Of a DNA stretch of 64,000 nt, positions 51,560 to 61,088 are shown one piece after another (positions within the stretch are counted from its first letter, which is position 1; the number at the start of each line of letters is the position of its first letter). The notes beneath the pieces were generated by a model. It was not told the DNA's origin, ran no database searches, and saw only the letters and a list, made by a program, of their open reading frames with translations. The stretch is taken from positions 1 to 64,000 of the forward strand of contig NZ_CABJCG010000027.1 in assembly GCF_902364025.1 (NCBI RefSeq), in the 5' to 3' direction. The position numbers and the translations under genes are program-made. The stretch is from Enterocloster lavalensis (GTDB lineage: Bacteria; Bacillota; Clostridia; Lachnospirales; Lachnospiraceae).

Positions 51560-53194
51560 ATGAAGAACTACCCATTAAACGTTGAAGCACCAAAATCCTT
51601 TTCCTATGTAAAGCGCAACATCCCCAATGTGACGGTGGAGCAGCGCGAGCGGGCGCTCAAATCCACCCACTACAATGAATTTGCATTTCCGGCGGGCATG
51701 CTGACCGTGGATATGCTGTCGGATTCCGGCACCACGGCCATGACGGATGTGCAGTGGAGCGCCATGTTCCTCGGGGATGAGTCCTATGGCCGCAACAAGG
51801 GATATTACGTGCTCATGGACGCGTTTCGGGATGTGTTCGAGCGGGGAGACGATCAGAAGCGGGCGATCAATCTGGTGAGAACGGATTGCCAGGATATCGA
51901 CAAAATGATGGATGAACTGTATCTCTGTGAGTATGAGGGGGGACTGTTCAACGGAGGCGCGGCCCAGATGGAGCGCCCCAACACCTTCATCATGCCCCAG
52001 GGGCGCGCCGCGGAGAGCGTGCTGTTCGCCATGGTCAGCAAAATCCTGGGGGAGCGTCATCCCGGCAAGAATTTCACCATCCCCTCCAACGGCCATTTCG
52101 ACACCACGGAGGGCAACATTAAGCAGATGGGCTCCACACCCCGCAACTGCTTTGACAAGCAGCTTCTCTGGGAGGTGCCGGAGGGCGGCGTCTATGAGAA
52201 GAATCCCTTCAAGGGAAATATGGACACGGCGAAGCTGGAAGCCCTGATTGAGGAGGTGGGCCCGGAAAATGTTCCGCTGGTCTACACCACCATCACCAAC
52301 AACACGGTGTGCGGACAGCCGGTTTCCATGGCCAACATCCGGGAATCCAGCCGCATCGCCCACAAGTACGGAATCCCCTTCATGCTGGACGCCGCCCGCT
52401 GGGCCGAGAACTGCTATTTTATCAAGGTGAACGAGGCGGGTTATGAGGACAAATCCATTTTCACCATCGCAAAAGAGCTGTTTTCCTACTGCGACGGATT
52501 TACCGCCAGCCTGAAAAAGGACGGCCACGCCAACATGGGCGGTATCCTTGCGTTCCGGGACAAGGGCCTGTTCTGGAAGAATTTTTCCGACTTTGACGCG
52601 GAGGGAAACGTGGTCATGGACGTGGGAATTCTGCTGAAGGTAAAGCAGATTTCCAGCTACGGCAACGACTCTTACGGCGGAATGTCCGGCCGGGACATCA
52701 TGGCCCTGGCGGCTGGGCTGTACGAGTGCGGGCGCGTTGAGTACCTGAAGGAGCGGGTGGACCAGTGCGAATACCTGGCCCAGGGTTTTTACAAAAACGG
52801 CGTCAAGGGAGTGGTCCTTCCGGCCGGAGGCCACGGCGTATACATCAACATGGACGAATTCTTTGACGGAAAACGCGGGCACGACTCCTTCGCGGGCGCG
52901 GGCTTCAGCCTGGAACTGATCCGGCGCTACGGCATCCGCGTCTCCGAGCTGGGGGACTTCAGCATGGAGTACGACTTAAAGACCCCGGAACAGCAGAAGG
53001 AGGTCTGCAACGTGGTCCGCTTCGCTGTCAACAGAAGCCAGCTCTCCAGAGAGCATCTGGACTATGTGATCGCGGCCGTGACCGAGCTGTACAAGGACCG
53101 AAAGAGCATTCCCAATATGCGGATTACGCTGGGACACAAGCTTCCCATGCGGCATTTCCATGCGTTTTTGGAGCCGTATGAGGCGGAGGAGTAA
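51560..53194 (+). CDS. Tryptophanase/tyrosine phenol-lyase family beta-eliminating lyase
   Basis: 544 residues, about 70 longer than tryptophanase or tyrosine phenol-lyase. The PLP lysine lies in ASLKKDGHANMGG, against SGKKDCLVNIGG in the known enzymes. Other family segments are MLSDSGTTAMTDVQWSAMFLGDESY, DAARWAENCYFIK and TTITNNTVCGQPVSM. It should split an amino acid into an aromatic or other leaving group, pyruvate and ammonia. The changed residues beside the lysine and the extra length mean that tryptophan, tyrosine or a different substrate cannot be chosen. No tnaC-like leader peptide or permease is adjacent. AAGCGGAGG lies 9 bp before the ATG. Confidence 0.85.
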   Translation: MKNYPLNVEAPKSFSYVKRNIPNVTVEQRERALKSTHYNEFAFPAGMLTVDMLSDSGTTAMTDVQWSAMFLGDESYGRNKGYYVLMDAFRDVFERGDDQKRAINLVRTDCQDIDKMMDELYLCEYEGGLFNGGAAQMERPNTFIMPQGRAAESVLFAMVSKILGERHPGKNFTIPSNGHFDTTEGNIKQMGSTPRNCFDKQLLWEVPEGGVYEKNPFKGNMDTAKLEALIEEVGPENVPLVYTTITNNTVCGQPVSMANIRESSRIAHKYGIPFMLDAARWAENCYFIKVNEAGYEDKSIFTIAKELFSYCDGFTASLKKDGHANMGGILAFRDKGLFWKNFSDFDAEGNVVMDVGILLKVKQISSYGNDSYGGMSGRDIMALAAGLYECGRVEYLKERVDQCEYLAQGFYKNGVKGVVLPAGGHGVYINMDEFFDGKRGHDSFAGAGFSLELIRRYGIRVSELGDFSMEYDLKTPEQQKEVCNVVRFAVNRSQLSREHLDYVIAAVTELYKDRKSIPNMRITLGHKLPMRHFHAFLEPYEAEE

Positions 53195-53199
53195 GGCAT

Positions 53200-53748
53200 T
53201 TAATACCTCACCCCGTCGATCTCCATCCCGTCCACCACATACAATCCGTGCCATAGTTTCAGCGACAGCCGGATTTTCGTATCCCAGGTAACCGCCCGGT
53301 CCAGCTGCGCGGCCTGAGCTTCATTTAAATAATATTCTTCGATCCGCGGGTAAATATAAATCCGCGGATCGTTGTCGTATGTCCGCAGATAACCGGACGC
53401 GCATTTGAGGTAGGCCACATCCCTTCCGGGCCGGTCCAGGGTGGCGTAGGAGAAGCGTTCCAGCCCGCTGTCCGGGTCTGTTTCCAGAATCACATACACG
53501 TCGTTGTTGTCCCATGGAAGAGCCTCGTACCGCTCCACGGAGCCGGGCTCCAGCGGTATGTCGCTGTCCGGGTTTCGCAGATGGAGATAGCGGCCCCGCA
53601 GGGCGTCGTAGGGGTCGTAACCGGTCACTTCCACCACCGCGGTGCGGCCGTTTAACGAGACTGCGTAGACGGCGCCGACGATGCCAAGCAGCATGAGTAT
53701 TTGCAGCGCAAATGCGGCCAGAATCAGTTTATTCCGATGTTTTTTCAC
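53200..53748 (-). CDS. GDYXXLXY-type membrane-anchored protein
   Basis: 182 residues with one N-terminal membrane segment (LILAAFALQILMLLGIVGAV) and an extracellular part with the core GYDPYDALRGRYLHLR, a variant of the GDYxxLxY motif. Such proteins almost always pair with a DUF4401/DUF2157 membrane protein, as here: its start lies within the last 20 bp of that gene. Function unknown. It ends 5 bp from the end of the convergent tryptophanase-family gene, with no terminator visible between. Confidence 0.8.
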   Translation of the reverse strand: MKKHRNKLILAAFALQILMLLGIVGAVYAVSLNGRTAVVEVTGYDPYDALRGRYLHLRNPDSDIPLEPGSVERYEALPWDNNDVYVILETDPDSGLERFSYATLDRPGRDVAYLKCASGYLRTYDNDPRIYIYPRIEEYYLNEAQAAQLDRAVTWDTKIRLSLKLWHGLYVVDGMEIDGVRY

Positions 53749-54985
53749 GTGAGTCCCCTCCTTTCAGCTTGACCGTCATCCAGTAATTGGTCCCGAGAAA
53801 TGCCAGACCGGCGATCACGAACACAATCCCTTTGACCAGAAGCCCGTGTCCGCCCAGGAATACCTTAAATACAATATACAGGATCAGCGCCCCCGTATAG
53901 CGCCGGACCGAAGGCAGATTTACCTGCCTGACCCCGCACAGCAGCCGGTACAGGCTGTATGCGATGAAGCAGAGGCCGGACAGGATTTCATAGGGATACC
54001 GGTAAAACGGATCCAGAAACATGAGATCGAAAACCAGCAGGCCGCTGATGCCGCAGAACAGCAGCAGTCCGGTCTGTCCATCGCGGTCTGTTTTACGGAT
54101 GGACAGGTACATGCGCACGGCCGCGGCAAGAAACAGGGCGGTCAGGGGCAGCCACGGGAAGTGGACGAAATACCGGTATCCCCCGCTGTAACCGAACAGC
54201 TCAGGCAGCTCGTTGGCGGTCAGGTAGAAGGCCGCTTTCAGAAACAGCAGCCCGTACAGCAGCCGCCCGGCCAGTCTCCGGCAGAGGGCCGGGGATTCCA
54301 CGGTGGTGTAGATCAACAGGATCAGCAGGCAGGCGTAATAGGCGTTGTCCGGCACATACCATACGGCCAGATACAGAAACCAGATGAAAAAGCACAATCC
54401 CAGCAGCCCGCAGTTCGCGCCTCGTTTGATCCTGGCCCGGTAATAGGGGAGCAGAAAGAGCACCATCAGGGTATAGTCGCCGCCCCAGCCGGTCCAACAG
54501 ATTCCGGCCAGATATAAAACCGCCAGATAGTAGCCGTCCAGCAGGTACACCACCGGCAGCATGAGGACAAATCCGGTCAGCAGCATGGACTGGAGACTGA
54601 AGGACAGCTGATAGGCCTGGTAAATCAGTCCCAGGGCGGACAAAAAGGCCAGGCCCAATGCCAGAGCCAGGGACTGGATCCAGATTTCCGCCGCGCCTGT
54701 GCGCAGCTTCCACCAGAGGCAGCCCTGGACCGCCAGCAGCGGGATGAGGGCGATCACGGCCTTTAACTCCCGGGAGAACATGCCCCAGTTCCAGGCGAAC
54801 AGGGAAATGACCCCGGCTCCGATAAAGACGACGCCCAGCAGGGCGAAGATCAGAAAAATATTGTGCCGCTCTTTCCTGGTTTTTAAGTATTCGTCCCGGA
54901 TGCGGTCCAGCTGCGGCCGCTCCAGATAGCCCAGCTCGGTGAGCTGTTCCAATTCACGGTAAAATTCCTGAGTATTCACGGTCAT
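53729..54985 (-). CDS. DUF2157/DUF4401 polytopic membrane protein
   Basis: 418 residues. A short N-terminal cytoplasmic helix region (about 1-40, FYRELEQLTELGYLERPQLD) leads into some eleven membrane segments, the usual DUF2157-DUF4401 layout. It begins after a GGAGG-type site near 54990. It is coupled to the GDYXXLXY gene by a 20-bp overlap. The family has no established role; envelope function is assumed from the topology. Confidence 0.85.
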   Translation of the reverse strand: MTVNTQEFYRELEQLTELGYLERPQLDRIRDEYLKTRKERHNIFLIFALLGVVFIGAGVISLFAWNWGMFSRELKAVIALIPLLAVQGCLWWKLRTGAAEIWIQSLALALGLAFLSALGLIYQAYQLSFSLQSMLLTGFVLMLPVVYLLDGYYLAVLYLAGICWTGWGGDYTLMVLFLLPYYRARIKRGANCGLLGLCFFIWFLYLAVWYVPDNAYYACLLILLIYTTVESPALCRRLAGRLLYGLLFLKAAFYLTANELPELFGYSGGYRYFVHFPWLPLTALFLAAAVRMYLSIRKTDRDGQTGLLLFCGISGLLVFDLMFLDPFYRYPYEILSGLCFIAYSLYRLLCGVRQVNLPSVRRYTGALILYIVFKVFLGGHGLLVKGIVFVIAGLAFLGTNYWMTVKLKGGDSREKTSE

Positions 54986-55140
54986 ACCTCCTTCCTTCTA
55001 ACTACATTATAAACAATCCGGCCGCGGCGGAACAGATGTCGATTGTAATGACGGGGATGACATTTGTCACGAATGTGACGCCGGGGCGGGCAAAACAGGC
55101 GTGCCCGGCGGCAATCTTCCGGCAAAATCATGATACTGTA

Positions 55141-55240
55141 ATAAGGAAACGTATCTCTAGTCATCAACCTGCGGTTGACGACAAAATATAATAAGGAAAC
55201 GTATCTCTAGTCGTCAACCTACGGTTAATGACAAAGTATA
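55141..55240. repeat. Two tandem 50-bp copies, each with an inverted repeat
   Basis: Both copies begin ATAAGGAAACGTATCTCTAG and contain GTC[AG]TCAACCT[GA]CGGTT, which continues into GACGAC or AATGAC, a hairpin with about ten-base arms. Paired differences within the arms keep part of the stem. They lie in the 508-base gap 54986-55493 between the DUF2157 gene and the oligopeptide operon. The rest of the gap is AT-rich; an extended -10 TGGTATACT (55399-55407) is the likely promoter of that operon. Confidence 0.75.
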
Positions 55241-55493
55241 ATGAGTGAAATATTCAGAAAATAAGCCAATACGTTAATTAAGTAAAGCAAAGGCCGTCAT
55301 AGCAGCTTAAATATCTAAAGCATCCTTTCGATAAATAACTATCTAAAAACGCGATAATGGTTAACAAAAATTAATATAAGCTTTTTTACACAGATTTATG
55401 GTATACTGTCAGCAACCATTTATGTACGCATATGGTAAACAGATGTCCATAACAAGAACACATACATGGAATATTGACAGAGAGGTGACGATT

Positions 55494-57077
55494 ATGAAAA
55501 AAGCAAGAAACGTGTTGGCCCTTACCCTGGCAGTCGTCCTGACAGCCGGAGCTTTGAGCGCCTGCGGCGGCAAAACTTCCTCCGCGCCTGAAAGCGCCGG
55601 AACAACGGCGGCGGGCGGTTCCGAGAGCGTTGCGCCAGCAGCGGGAGGCGAGTCCGCAAGGGACACCCTGAGAGTGGCACTTACCAGCGAGCCGCCGAAC
55701 CTTTCCACCTGCGATCATGACTCCCTGATTTCCGTGGGAATGAACATGCTGACCTTCAACGGCCTGGTGCGCATCGACAACGCGTCCTTAAAGCCCGAGC
55801 TGGACCTGGCTTCGGACTACAAGGTGGAGAACGACGTGGACTGGATTTTCACCCTGAAGCAGGGCGTCAAGTTCCACAACGGCGACGACTTCACAGCCGC
55901 GGACGTGGTTGCGACCCTGGAGTACGCCAAGTCACTCCCCGCCACCACTACATATACCAGCAACATGAAGAGCATCGAGGCGGTGGACGATTTCACCGTT
56001 AAGATCACCACCAACGAGCCCTACGCGGGCCTGCTGTACGATCTGGGCTACCATTTCAACTGGATTCTTCCCAAGGGCCTGATCGAGAGCGGCAACGACT
56101 TCAATGAGAATCCCATCGGAACCGGCCCCTACAAGCTGGTGGAGTGGGTATCCGGCGATCATCTGACCTTCGAGGCCTTTGACGATTATTTTGACGCGGA
56201 GCGCAAGGCTAAGATCAAGAACCTGGAATTCACCATCATCCCCGAGGGCGTTACCAGAGCCCTGGCCCTGGAAACCGGCGAGGTGGACTTCGTGTGGGAG
56301 ACCAACGGAGCGGACGCGGCCAGCCTGTTAAACAACCCGGACGTGAAGGTGGAGCAGGTGGATTCCGTGGACAACGTAATCCTGTTCCTGAACAACGACG
56401 TGGCTCCCTTTGACGATGTGAACCTGCGCCGGGCAATCGCCTGCGCCATCAACCGTCAGGACATCATCGACGGCGCCCTCAGCGGCTACGGCGTGGTGAA
56501 CTACTCCGCCATCGCCCAGGGCCTGTGGGGTTCCACCACCAAGGACCAGCTGGAGTACAACGTGGACAAGGCCAAAGAGTATCTGGCGGCCTGGGGCGGA
56601 GATCCCGCTTCCGTGAATCTGTCCATCCTGGTGACCAACGAGACCCGCGTGGCCGTGGCGACCATCATCCAGAGCAACCTGGCGGAGCTGGGAATCAACG
56701 TCAAGGTGGAATCCATGGATACCGCCACTTACTTTGAGAAGTGGAGCAGCGGCGATTACACCGGGCTCATCGCTTCCTGGTCCCCCTCCAACGCCCTGAC
56801 CTATGTGCAGCGTTATGTGACGGACCGCCGTGTCCAGTACGCAGGCTCCTACAACAACCCGGAGATGAACAAGCTGATTCTGGACGCACAGAGCACGCTG
56901 GACGACGATGCCCGCATGGAGAAGATCGAGAACATCGTGTCCATCGTCAACCAGGACTCTCCGCAGATTTCCCTGTTCCAGTCCGTGTGGCTGAGAGCCC
57001 ATGACGCCAAGCTCCAGGGCGTGGTGCTCAGCGGAACCGGATATACCGATTACAACATGATGTACTGGGCCGAATAA
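55494..57077 (+). CDS. ABC transporter substrate-binding lipoprotein, oligopeptide type (SBP family 5)
   Basis: 527 residues. The signal peptide has lipobox LSAC, then a Gly/Ser/Ala linker and a family 5 fold (LRVALTSEPPNLSTCDHDSL, WIFTLKQGVKFHNGDDFTAADVV shortened here, ENPIGTGPYKLVEW). Such proteins capture peptides, nickel, glutathione or similar. Start ATG 55494 follows GAGAGGTG. It is the first of five ABC genes; a strong hairpin at 57098-57131 follows it and probably raises its level relative to the other subunits. Confidence 0.92.
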   Translation: MKKARNVLALTLAVVLTAGALSACGGKTSSAPESAGTTAAGGSESVAPAAGGESARDTLRVALTSEPPNLSTCDHDSLISVGMNMLTFNGLVRIDNASLKPELDLASDYKVENDVDWIFTLKQGVKFHNGDDFTAADVVATLEYAKSLPATTTYTSNMKSIEAVDDFTVKITTNEPYAGLLYDLGYHFNWILPKGLIESGNDFNENPIGTGPYKLVEWVSGDHLTFEAFDDYFDAERKAKIKNLEFTIIPEGVTRALALETGEVDFVWETNGADAASLLNNPDVKVEQVDSVDNVILFLNNDVAPFDDVNLRRAIACAINRQDIIDGALSGYGVVNYSAIAQGLWGSTTKDQLEYNVDKAKEYLAAWGGDPASVNLSILVTNETRVAVATIIQSNLAELGINVKVESMDTATYFEKWSSGDYTGLIASWSPSNALTYVQRYVTDRRVQYAGSYNNPEMNKLILDAQSTLDDDARMEKIENIVSIVNQDSPQISLFQSVWLRAHDAKLQGVVLSGTGYTDYNMMYWAE

Positions 57078-57097
57078 GCAAACGCTTCAGTCCGTTA

Positions 57098-57131
57098 CCG
57101 GGGAAGGCTGTCAGAAGGCAGCCTTCCCCGG
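57098..57131 (+). other. Stable intercistronic hairpin after the binding-protein gene
   Basis: CCGGGGAAGGCTG pairs perfectly with CAGCCTTCCCCGG over 13 bp with an 8-base loop. It lacks a T run, so it is probably a 3' stabiliser or partial attenuator that favours the binding-protein mRNA. Confidence 0.75.
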
Positions 57132-57180
57132 ATTCTATACCAAGGCAGCCTTTTAACCGATTTTCTCAGGAGATGATTCA

Positions 57181-58110
57181 ATGCTTAAATACATTATCCG
57201 AAGAATAATAGCCATGATACCCGTGGTGATCGGCATCACCTTTCTGGTATTCATGATCATGCAGCTGGCACCGGGCGATCCGGTGCAGATGATCCTGGGC
57301 GACAACGCCTCCCCGGAGGCCGTGGAGGCCATGCGCGACGAGATGGGCTTAAACGACAACGTGCTGGTCCAGTACGGCCGCTATCTGGTCAACCTGGTCC
57401 AGGGCGACATGGGGACCTCCTATGTGAACAAGCGGCCCGTGGCCGACGAGGTGTTCAGCCGGGTTCCGGCCACTTTCAAGCTGGCGGCCGTGGCCGCGGT
57501 GGTGTCCATCGTCATCGCCATCCCCCTGGGGATACTGGCGGCGATCAAACAAAATACGCTCTTTGACCATTCCAGCATGGTGGTGTCCCTGATCGGTATC
57601 TCCATGCCCGCCTTCTGGCTGGCCCTGATGCTCATGCTTTTGTTCTCTTTGAAGCTGGGCTGGCTGCCCGCCCAGGGGGCCAAGGACGGGTGGAAATCCT
57701 ACGTGCTGCCCTCCATCGCCATCGGCTTCATGCAGATGGCCGCTATCGCCAGAACCACCCGCTCCTCCATGCTGGAGACCATCCGCCAGGATTACATCCG
57801 CACCGCCCGCTCCAAGGGCATCACGGAGCGCGAGGTGATTTTCCACCACTCCTTCCGTAACGCCCTGATTCCCACCGTGACCATCGTGGGCGTGCAGCTG
57901 GGCGGCCTTTTGGGAGGCGCGGTGCTGACCGAGACCGTGTTCGCCTGGCCGGGGCTGGGACGTCTGGTGGTCCAGGCGGTGAACGGGCGGGACGTGCCCG
58001 TGGTGCTTGGATGTATCGTGGTGCTCAGCGTGGGCTTCTCCATCGTCAACCTGGTGGTGGACCTGCTCTACGGCTTTATCGACCCGCGGGTGCGGTCAAT
58101 GTATCAATAG
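57181..58110 (+). CDS. Oligopeptide ABC permease (DppB-like)
   Basis: 309 residues, six membrane segments, N-terminal FLVFMIMQLAPGDPVQMILG and the C-terminal loop DYIRTARSKGITEREVIFHH typical of DppB/OppB. It forms the channel with the next permease. GGAGATG lies just before ATG 57181. Family certain; substrate class (peptide-like) inferred. Confidence 0.93.
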   Translation: MLKYIIRRIIAMIPVVIGITFLVFMIMQLAPGDPVQMILGDNASPEAVEAMRDEMGLNDNVLVQYGRYLVNLVQGDMGTSYVNKRPVADEVFSRVPATFKLAAVAAVVSIVIAIPLGILAAIKQNTLFDHSSMVVSLIGISMPAFWLALMLMLLFSLKLGWLPAQGAKDGWKSYVLPSIAIGFMQMAAIARTTRSSMLETIRQDYIRTARSKGITEREVIFHHSFRNALIPTVTIVGVQLGGLLGGAVLTETVFAWPGLGRLVVQAVNGRDVPVVLGCIVVLSVGFSIVNLVVDLLYGFIDPRVRSMYQ

Positions 58111-58125
58111 GAGGTGTGAGTGAGG

Positions 58126-59013
58126 ATGAGTAAAGACAAAGAATATGCAGAAGCCCTCTCGGGCCCCAAAAACAGCCTGGCCTATGATACCTGGAGGCGT
58201 CTGATCAGCAACAAAGCGGCCGTGTTCGGCATGGCCTTTATGATTTTTCTGATTCTGCTGGCAATTTTCGCGGATTTTCTCTTTGATTACCAGACCGAGG
58301 TGATCGCCCAGAACATCCCCGACCGCCTGATCCATCCCTGCCTGAAATATCCCTTCGGCACGGACGAGTTCGGCAGAAACCTGCTGGCCCGTGTGGTTCA
58401 CGGCAGCCGGATGTCCCTGGCCGTGAGTTTCTCCTCCGTGGCCATGTCCCTGGCGGGAGGCGGCTTTTTGGGCGCCATCTCCGGGTACTACGGCGGGAAG
58501 GTTGACAATGTGATCATGCGGATCACGGACATTTTGCTGGCAATTCCTATGACATTGTTCGCCATCGTCATCGTGGCGGCTCTGGGAGCCAACACCCGCA
58601 ACCTGGCGTTCGCCCTGGCGGCATCCTCTGTTCCGATCTTCGCCCGGGTGGTGCGCGGAGCTGTGATCACGGTGCGGGACGTGGAGTTTGTGGAGGCGGC
58701 CCGGGCCATCGGCGCAACCAACCGGACCATCATTTGCAGCCACATTATTCCCAACTGCCTAAGCCCCATCATCGTGCAGGTGACCCTGCGCATCGCCAGC
58801 GCCATCTACAACACCGCGGCTCTGTCCTTCTTAGGCATGGGCGTGCAGGCGCCGGCGCCCGAGTGGGGCGGCCTTCTGGCAGGGGGACGCACCTATATCC
58901 GCGACTACAGCTACCTTTCCATTATACCGGGCATCGCGATCATGCTGACCGTTCTGGCGCTGAATCTGCTGGGCGACGGGCTGCGGGACGCGCTGGATCC
59001 GAGACTGAAATAG
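58126..59013 (+). CDS. Oligopeptide ABC permease (DppC-like)
   Basis: 295 residues from the chosen ATG; a GTG two codons earlier (58120) is closer to GGAGG at 58110-58114 and could be the true start. Features are an N-terminal OppC leader with a first membrane segment (AVFGMAFMIFLILLAIFADF), HPCLKYPFGTDEFGRNLLAR, and the loop EFVEAARAIGATNRTIICSH. It completes the membrane channel of the peptide importer. Confidence 0.93.
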   Translation: MSKDKEYAEALSGPKNSLAYDTWRRLISNKAAVFGMAFMIFLILLAIFADFLFDYQTEVIAQNIPDRLIHPCLKYPFGTDEFGRNLLARVVHGSRMSLAVSFSSVAMSLAGGGFLGAISGYYGGKVDNVIMRITDILLAIPMTLFAIVIVAALGANTRNLAFALAASSVPIFARVVRGAVITVRDVEFVEAARAIGATNRTIICSHIIPNCLSPIIVQVTLRIASAIYNTAALSFLGMGVQAPAPEWGGLLAGGRTYIRDYSYLSIIPGIAIMLTVLALNLLGDGLRDALDPRLK

Positions 59014-59023
59014 GAGGGAAGCC

Positions 59024-60052
59024 ATGAGCCGGGAAAATACGAAGAGCAATACGGAAAATGTGCTGGAAATCAGCAATTTATGCGTAGAATACAGAACAAG
59101 AGACAGCGTGGTGAAGGCTGTGAACGGCCTGGATCTGACCCTGAAAAAGGGCCAGGCCCTGGGGGTAGTGGGGGAGACAGGAGCCGGAAAGACCACCACG
59201 GGCCTGGCGGTGCTGGGGCTGATCCCCAACCCGCCGGGGGTGGTGACAGAGGGGAAGATCGTTCTGGACGGACAGGACGTGCTGACCAAGGACGCCAGAT
59301 ACCTGCGGGGAATCCGCGGCAAGCAGGTGTCCATGATCTTCCAGGACCCCATGACCTCCTTAAACCCGGTGCTGCCCGTAAATGAACAGATCGCCGAGGT
59401 GATCCGCACCCACAACAAACAGCTTAAACCCAAGGAAGCTCTGGAGGCGGCCGGGGATATGCTGGAGCTGGTGGGCATCCCAAGGGACCGTGGCGGGGAA
59501 TACCCTCATCAGTTCTCCGGCGGCATGAAGCAGCGGGTGGTGATCGCCATCGCCCTGGCCTGCCACCCGGACGTGCTGATCGCAGACGAGCCCACCACGG
59601 CCCTGGACGTGACCATCCAGGCCCAGGTGCTGGAAATGATGAAGGAGCTGAAAAAGCAGTATGGCACCTCCATGATCATGATCACCCACGACCTGGGCAT
59701 CGTGGCGGACATCTGCGACGAGGTGTCCGTGGTGTACGCGGGCCGGGTGGTGGAGCACGGCACTCTGGAGGACATTTTCGACCACACGCTTCACCCCTAC
59801 ACGGAGGGGCTGTTCAACTCCCTCCCCAACATGGCGGACCGCACCCAGCGGTTAAAGCCCATCAAGGGCCTGATGCCCGATCCCAGCAACCTGCCCGAGG
59901 GCTGCGCCTTCTGCCCCCGGTGCAATTACGCCAAGGATATCTGCGCAAGGAAAAAGCCGGGCCGCCTGTGGTCAAACGATACCCATTACGTGGAATGCCA
60001 TCTTTACAATGAGAAAAATATCAACAGCGGGGAGGTGTTAAAAGGTGAGTAA
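59024..60052 (+). CDS. Oligopeptide ABC ATP-binding protein (DppD-like)
   Basis: 342 residues with Walker [12 protein letters not shown], signature FSGGMKQR, Walker [13 protein letters not shown], and the C-terminal oligopeptide/dipeptide extension with four cysteines ([14 protein letters not shown]...C), which in this family can hold an FeS cluster. It overlaps the next ATPase gene by 8 bp. The pair forms the heterodimeric motor of the importer. Confidence 0.93.
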   Translation: MSRENTKSNTENVLEISNLCVEYRTRDSVVKAVNGLDLTLKKGQALGVVGETGAGKTTTGLAVLGLIPNPPGVVTEGKIVLDGQDVLTKDARYLRGIRGKQVSMIFQDPMTSLNPVLPVNEQIAEVIRTHNKQLKPKEALEAAGDMLELVGIPRDRGGEYPHQFSGGMKQRVVIAIALACHPDVLIADEPTTALDVTIQAQVLEMMKELKKQYGTSMIMITHDLGIVADICDEVSVVYAGRVVEHGTLEDIFDHTLHPYTEGLFNSLPNMADRTQRLKPIKGLMPDPSNLPEGCAFCPRCNYAKDICARKKPGRLWSNDTHYVECHLYNEKNINSGEVLKGE

Positions 60053-60995
60053 ACCATTGCTGGAAGTACAGAATCTGGTGAAATATTTTCCCACCAAAAA
60101 GGGAAAGCTCCACGCGGTGGACGACGTGAGTTTCACCATCGACCGGGGAAGAACCCTGGGCGTGGTGGGGGAATCCGGCTGCGGAAAGTCCACCACCGGG
60201 CGGGTGATCCTGCGGCTGATCGAGCCCACCTCCGGGAGCATTATCTTTGACGGAACGGATGTGCGGGGCCTGTCCGCGGACGGGCTGCGCAAGATGCGCA
60301 CCCGCATGCAGATCATTTTCCAGGATCCCTTTTCCTCCCTGAACCCGCGCATGACCGTGAGCCAGGCCATCGAGGAGCCCATCCGGCTCCACGGGATCAT
60401 CACGGACAAACGGGAGCGGGAGCACCGGGTTTTGGAGCTGATGGAGACCGTGGGACTTGCGCCCCGGCTCTACAACACCTACCCCCACGAGCTGGACGGG
60501 GGCAGGCGGCAGAGAATCGGCATCGCCCGGGCCCTGGCGGTGAACCCGGAGTTCATCGTCTGCGACGAGCCGGTGTCCGCCCTGGACGTTTCCATTCAGG
60601 CCCAGATTTTAAACCTGATGGAGGATTTGCAGGAACAGCTGGGCCTGACCTATATGTTCATCACCCACGACCTGTCGGTGGTCCATCATTTTTCCGACGA
60701 CATCGCCGTGATGTATCTGGGACGGCTCCTGGAAAAAGCTCCCAGCGACCAGCTGTTCCAGAATCCGGCCCACCCCTACACCGAGGCCCTGCTCTCCGCC
60801 ATCCCGATTCCCTCCCTGCACAACCGCAGGCAGCGGATTCTGATGAAGGGCGAGATCACCTCCCCGGTGAACCCGCCCAAGGCGTGCCGCTTCGCCAACC
60901 GCTGCCCCAAGGCGACGGACCGGTGCTTTAACGAGGAGCCGGAGCTTAGGGAGATCGGACCGGGCCATATGACGGCCTGCTTCCTGTACGAATAG
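60045..60995 (+). CDS. Oligopeptide ABC ATP-binding protein (DppF-like)
   Basis: 316 residues with Walker A GESGCGKSTTG, Walker B FIVCDEPVSALD, H-loop ITHD, and a short cysteine-containing C-terminus (CRFANRCPKATDRC). The signature is LDGGRRQR rather than LSGGQRQR, a Ser-to-Asp change at a position that contacts ATP; the partner subunit keeps the normal serine. Start is GTG 60045 after GGGGAGG. Confidence 0.92.
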   Translation: MSKPLLEVQNLVKYFPTKKGKLHAVDDVSFTIDRGRTLGVVGESGCGKSTTGRVILRLIEPTSGSIIFDGTDVRGLSADGLRKMRTRMQIIFQDPFSSLNPRMTVSQAIEEPIRLHGIITDKREREHRVLELMETVGLAPRLYNTYPHELDGGRRQRIGIARALAVNPEFIVCDEPVSALDVSIQAQILNLMEDLQEQLGLTYMFITHDLSVVHHFSDDIAVMYLGRLLEKAPSDQLFQNPAHPYTEALLSAIPIPSLHNRRQRILMKGEITSPVNPPKACRFANRCPKATDRCFNEEPELREIGPGHMTACFLYE

Positions 60996-61088
60996 GAACC
61001 GGACGGCCGCGGCGTCCGCCTGCGCCCAAAGAGACGGCGGGCCGGGCCGCGGCATCCAATATTGATTGCATATAATCGGAGGTAAAAC

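Noticed and set aside
51560..53194. Naming the gene tnaA or tpl
   Set aside because: Length and active-site flank differ from both enzymes, and no leader peptide or permease supports either.
55141..55240. CRISPR-like palindromic repeat
   Set aside because: Only two copies in direct tandem with no variable spacer between them.
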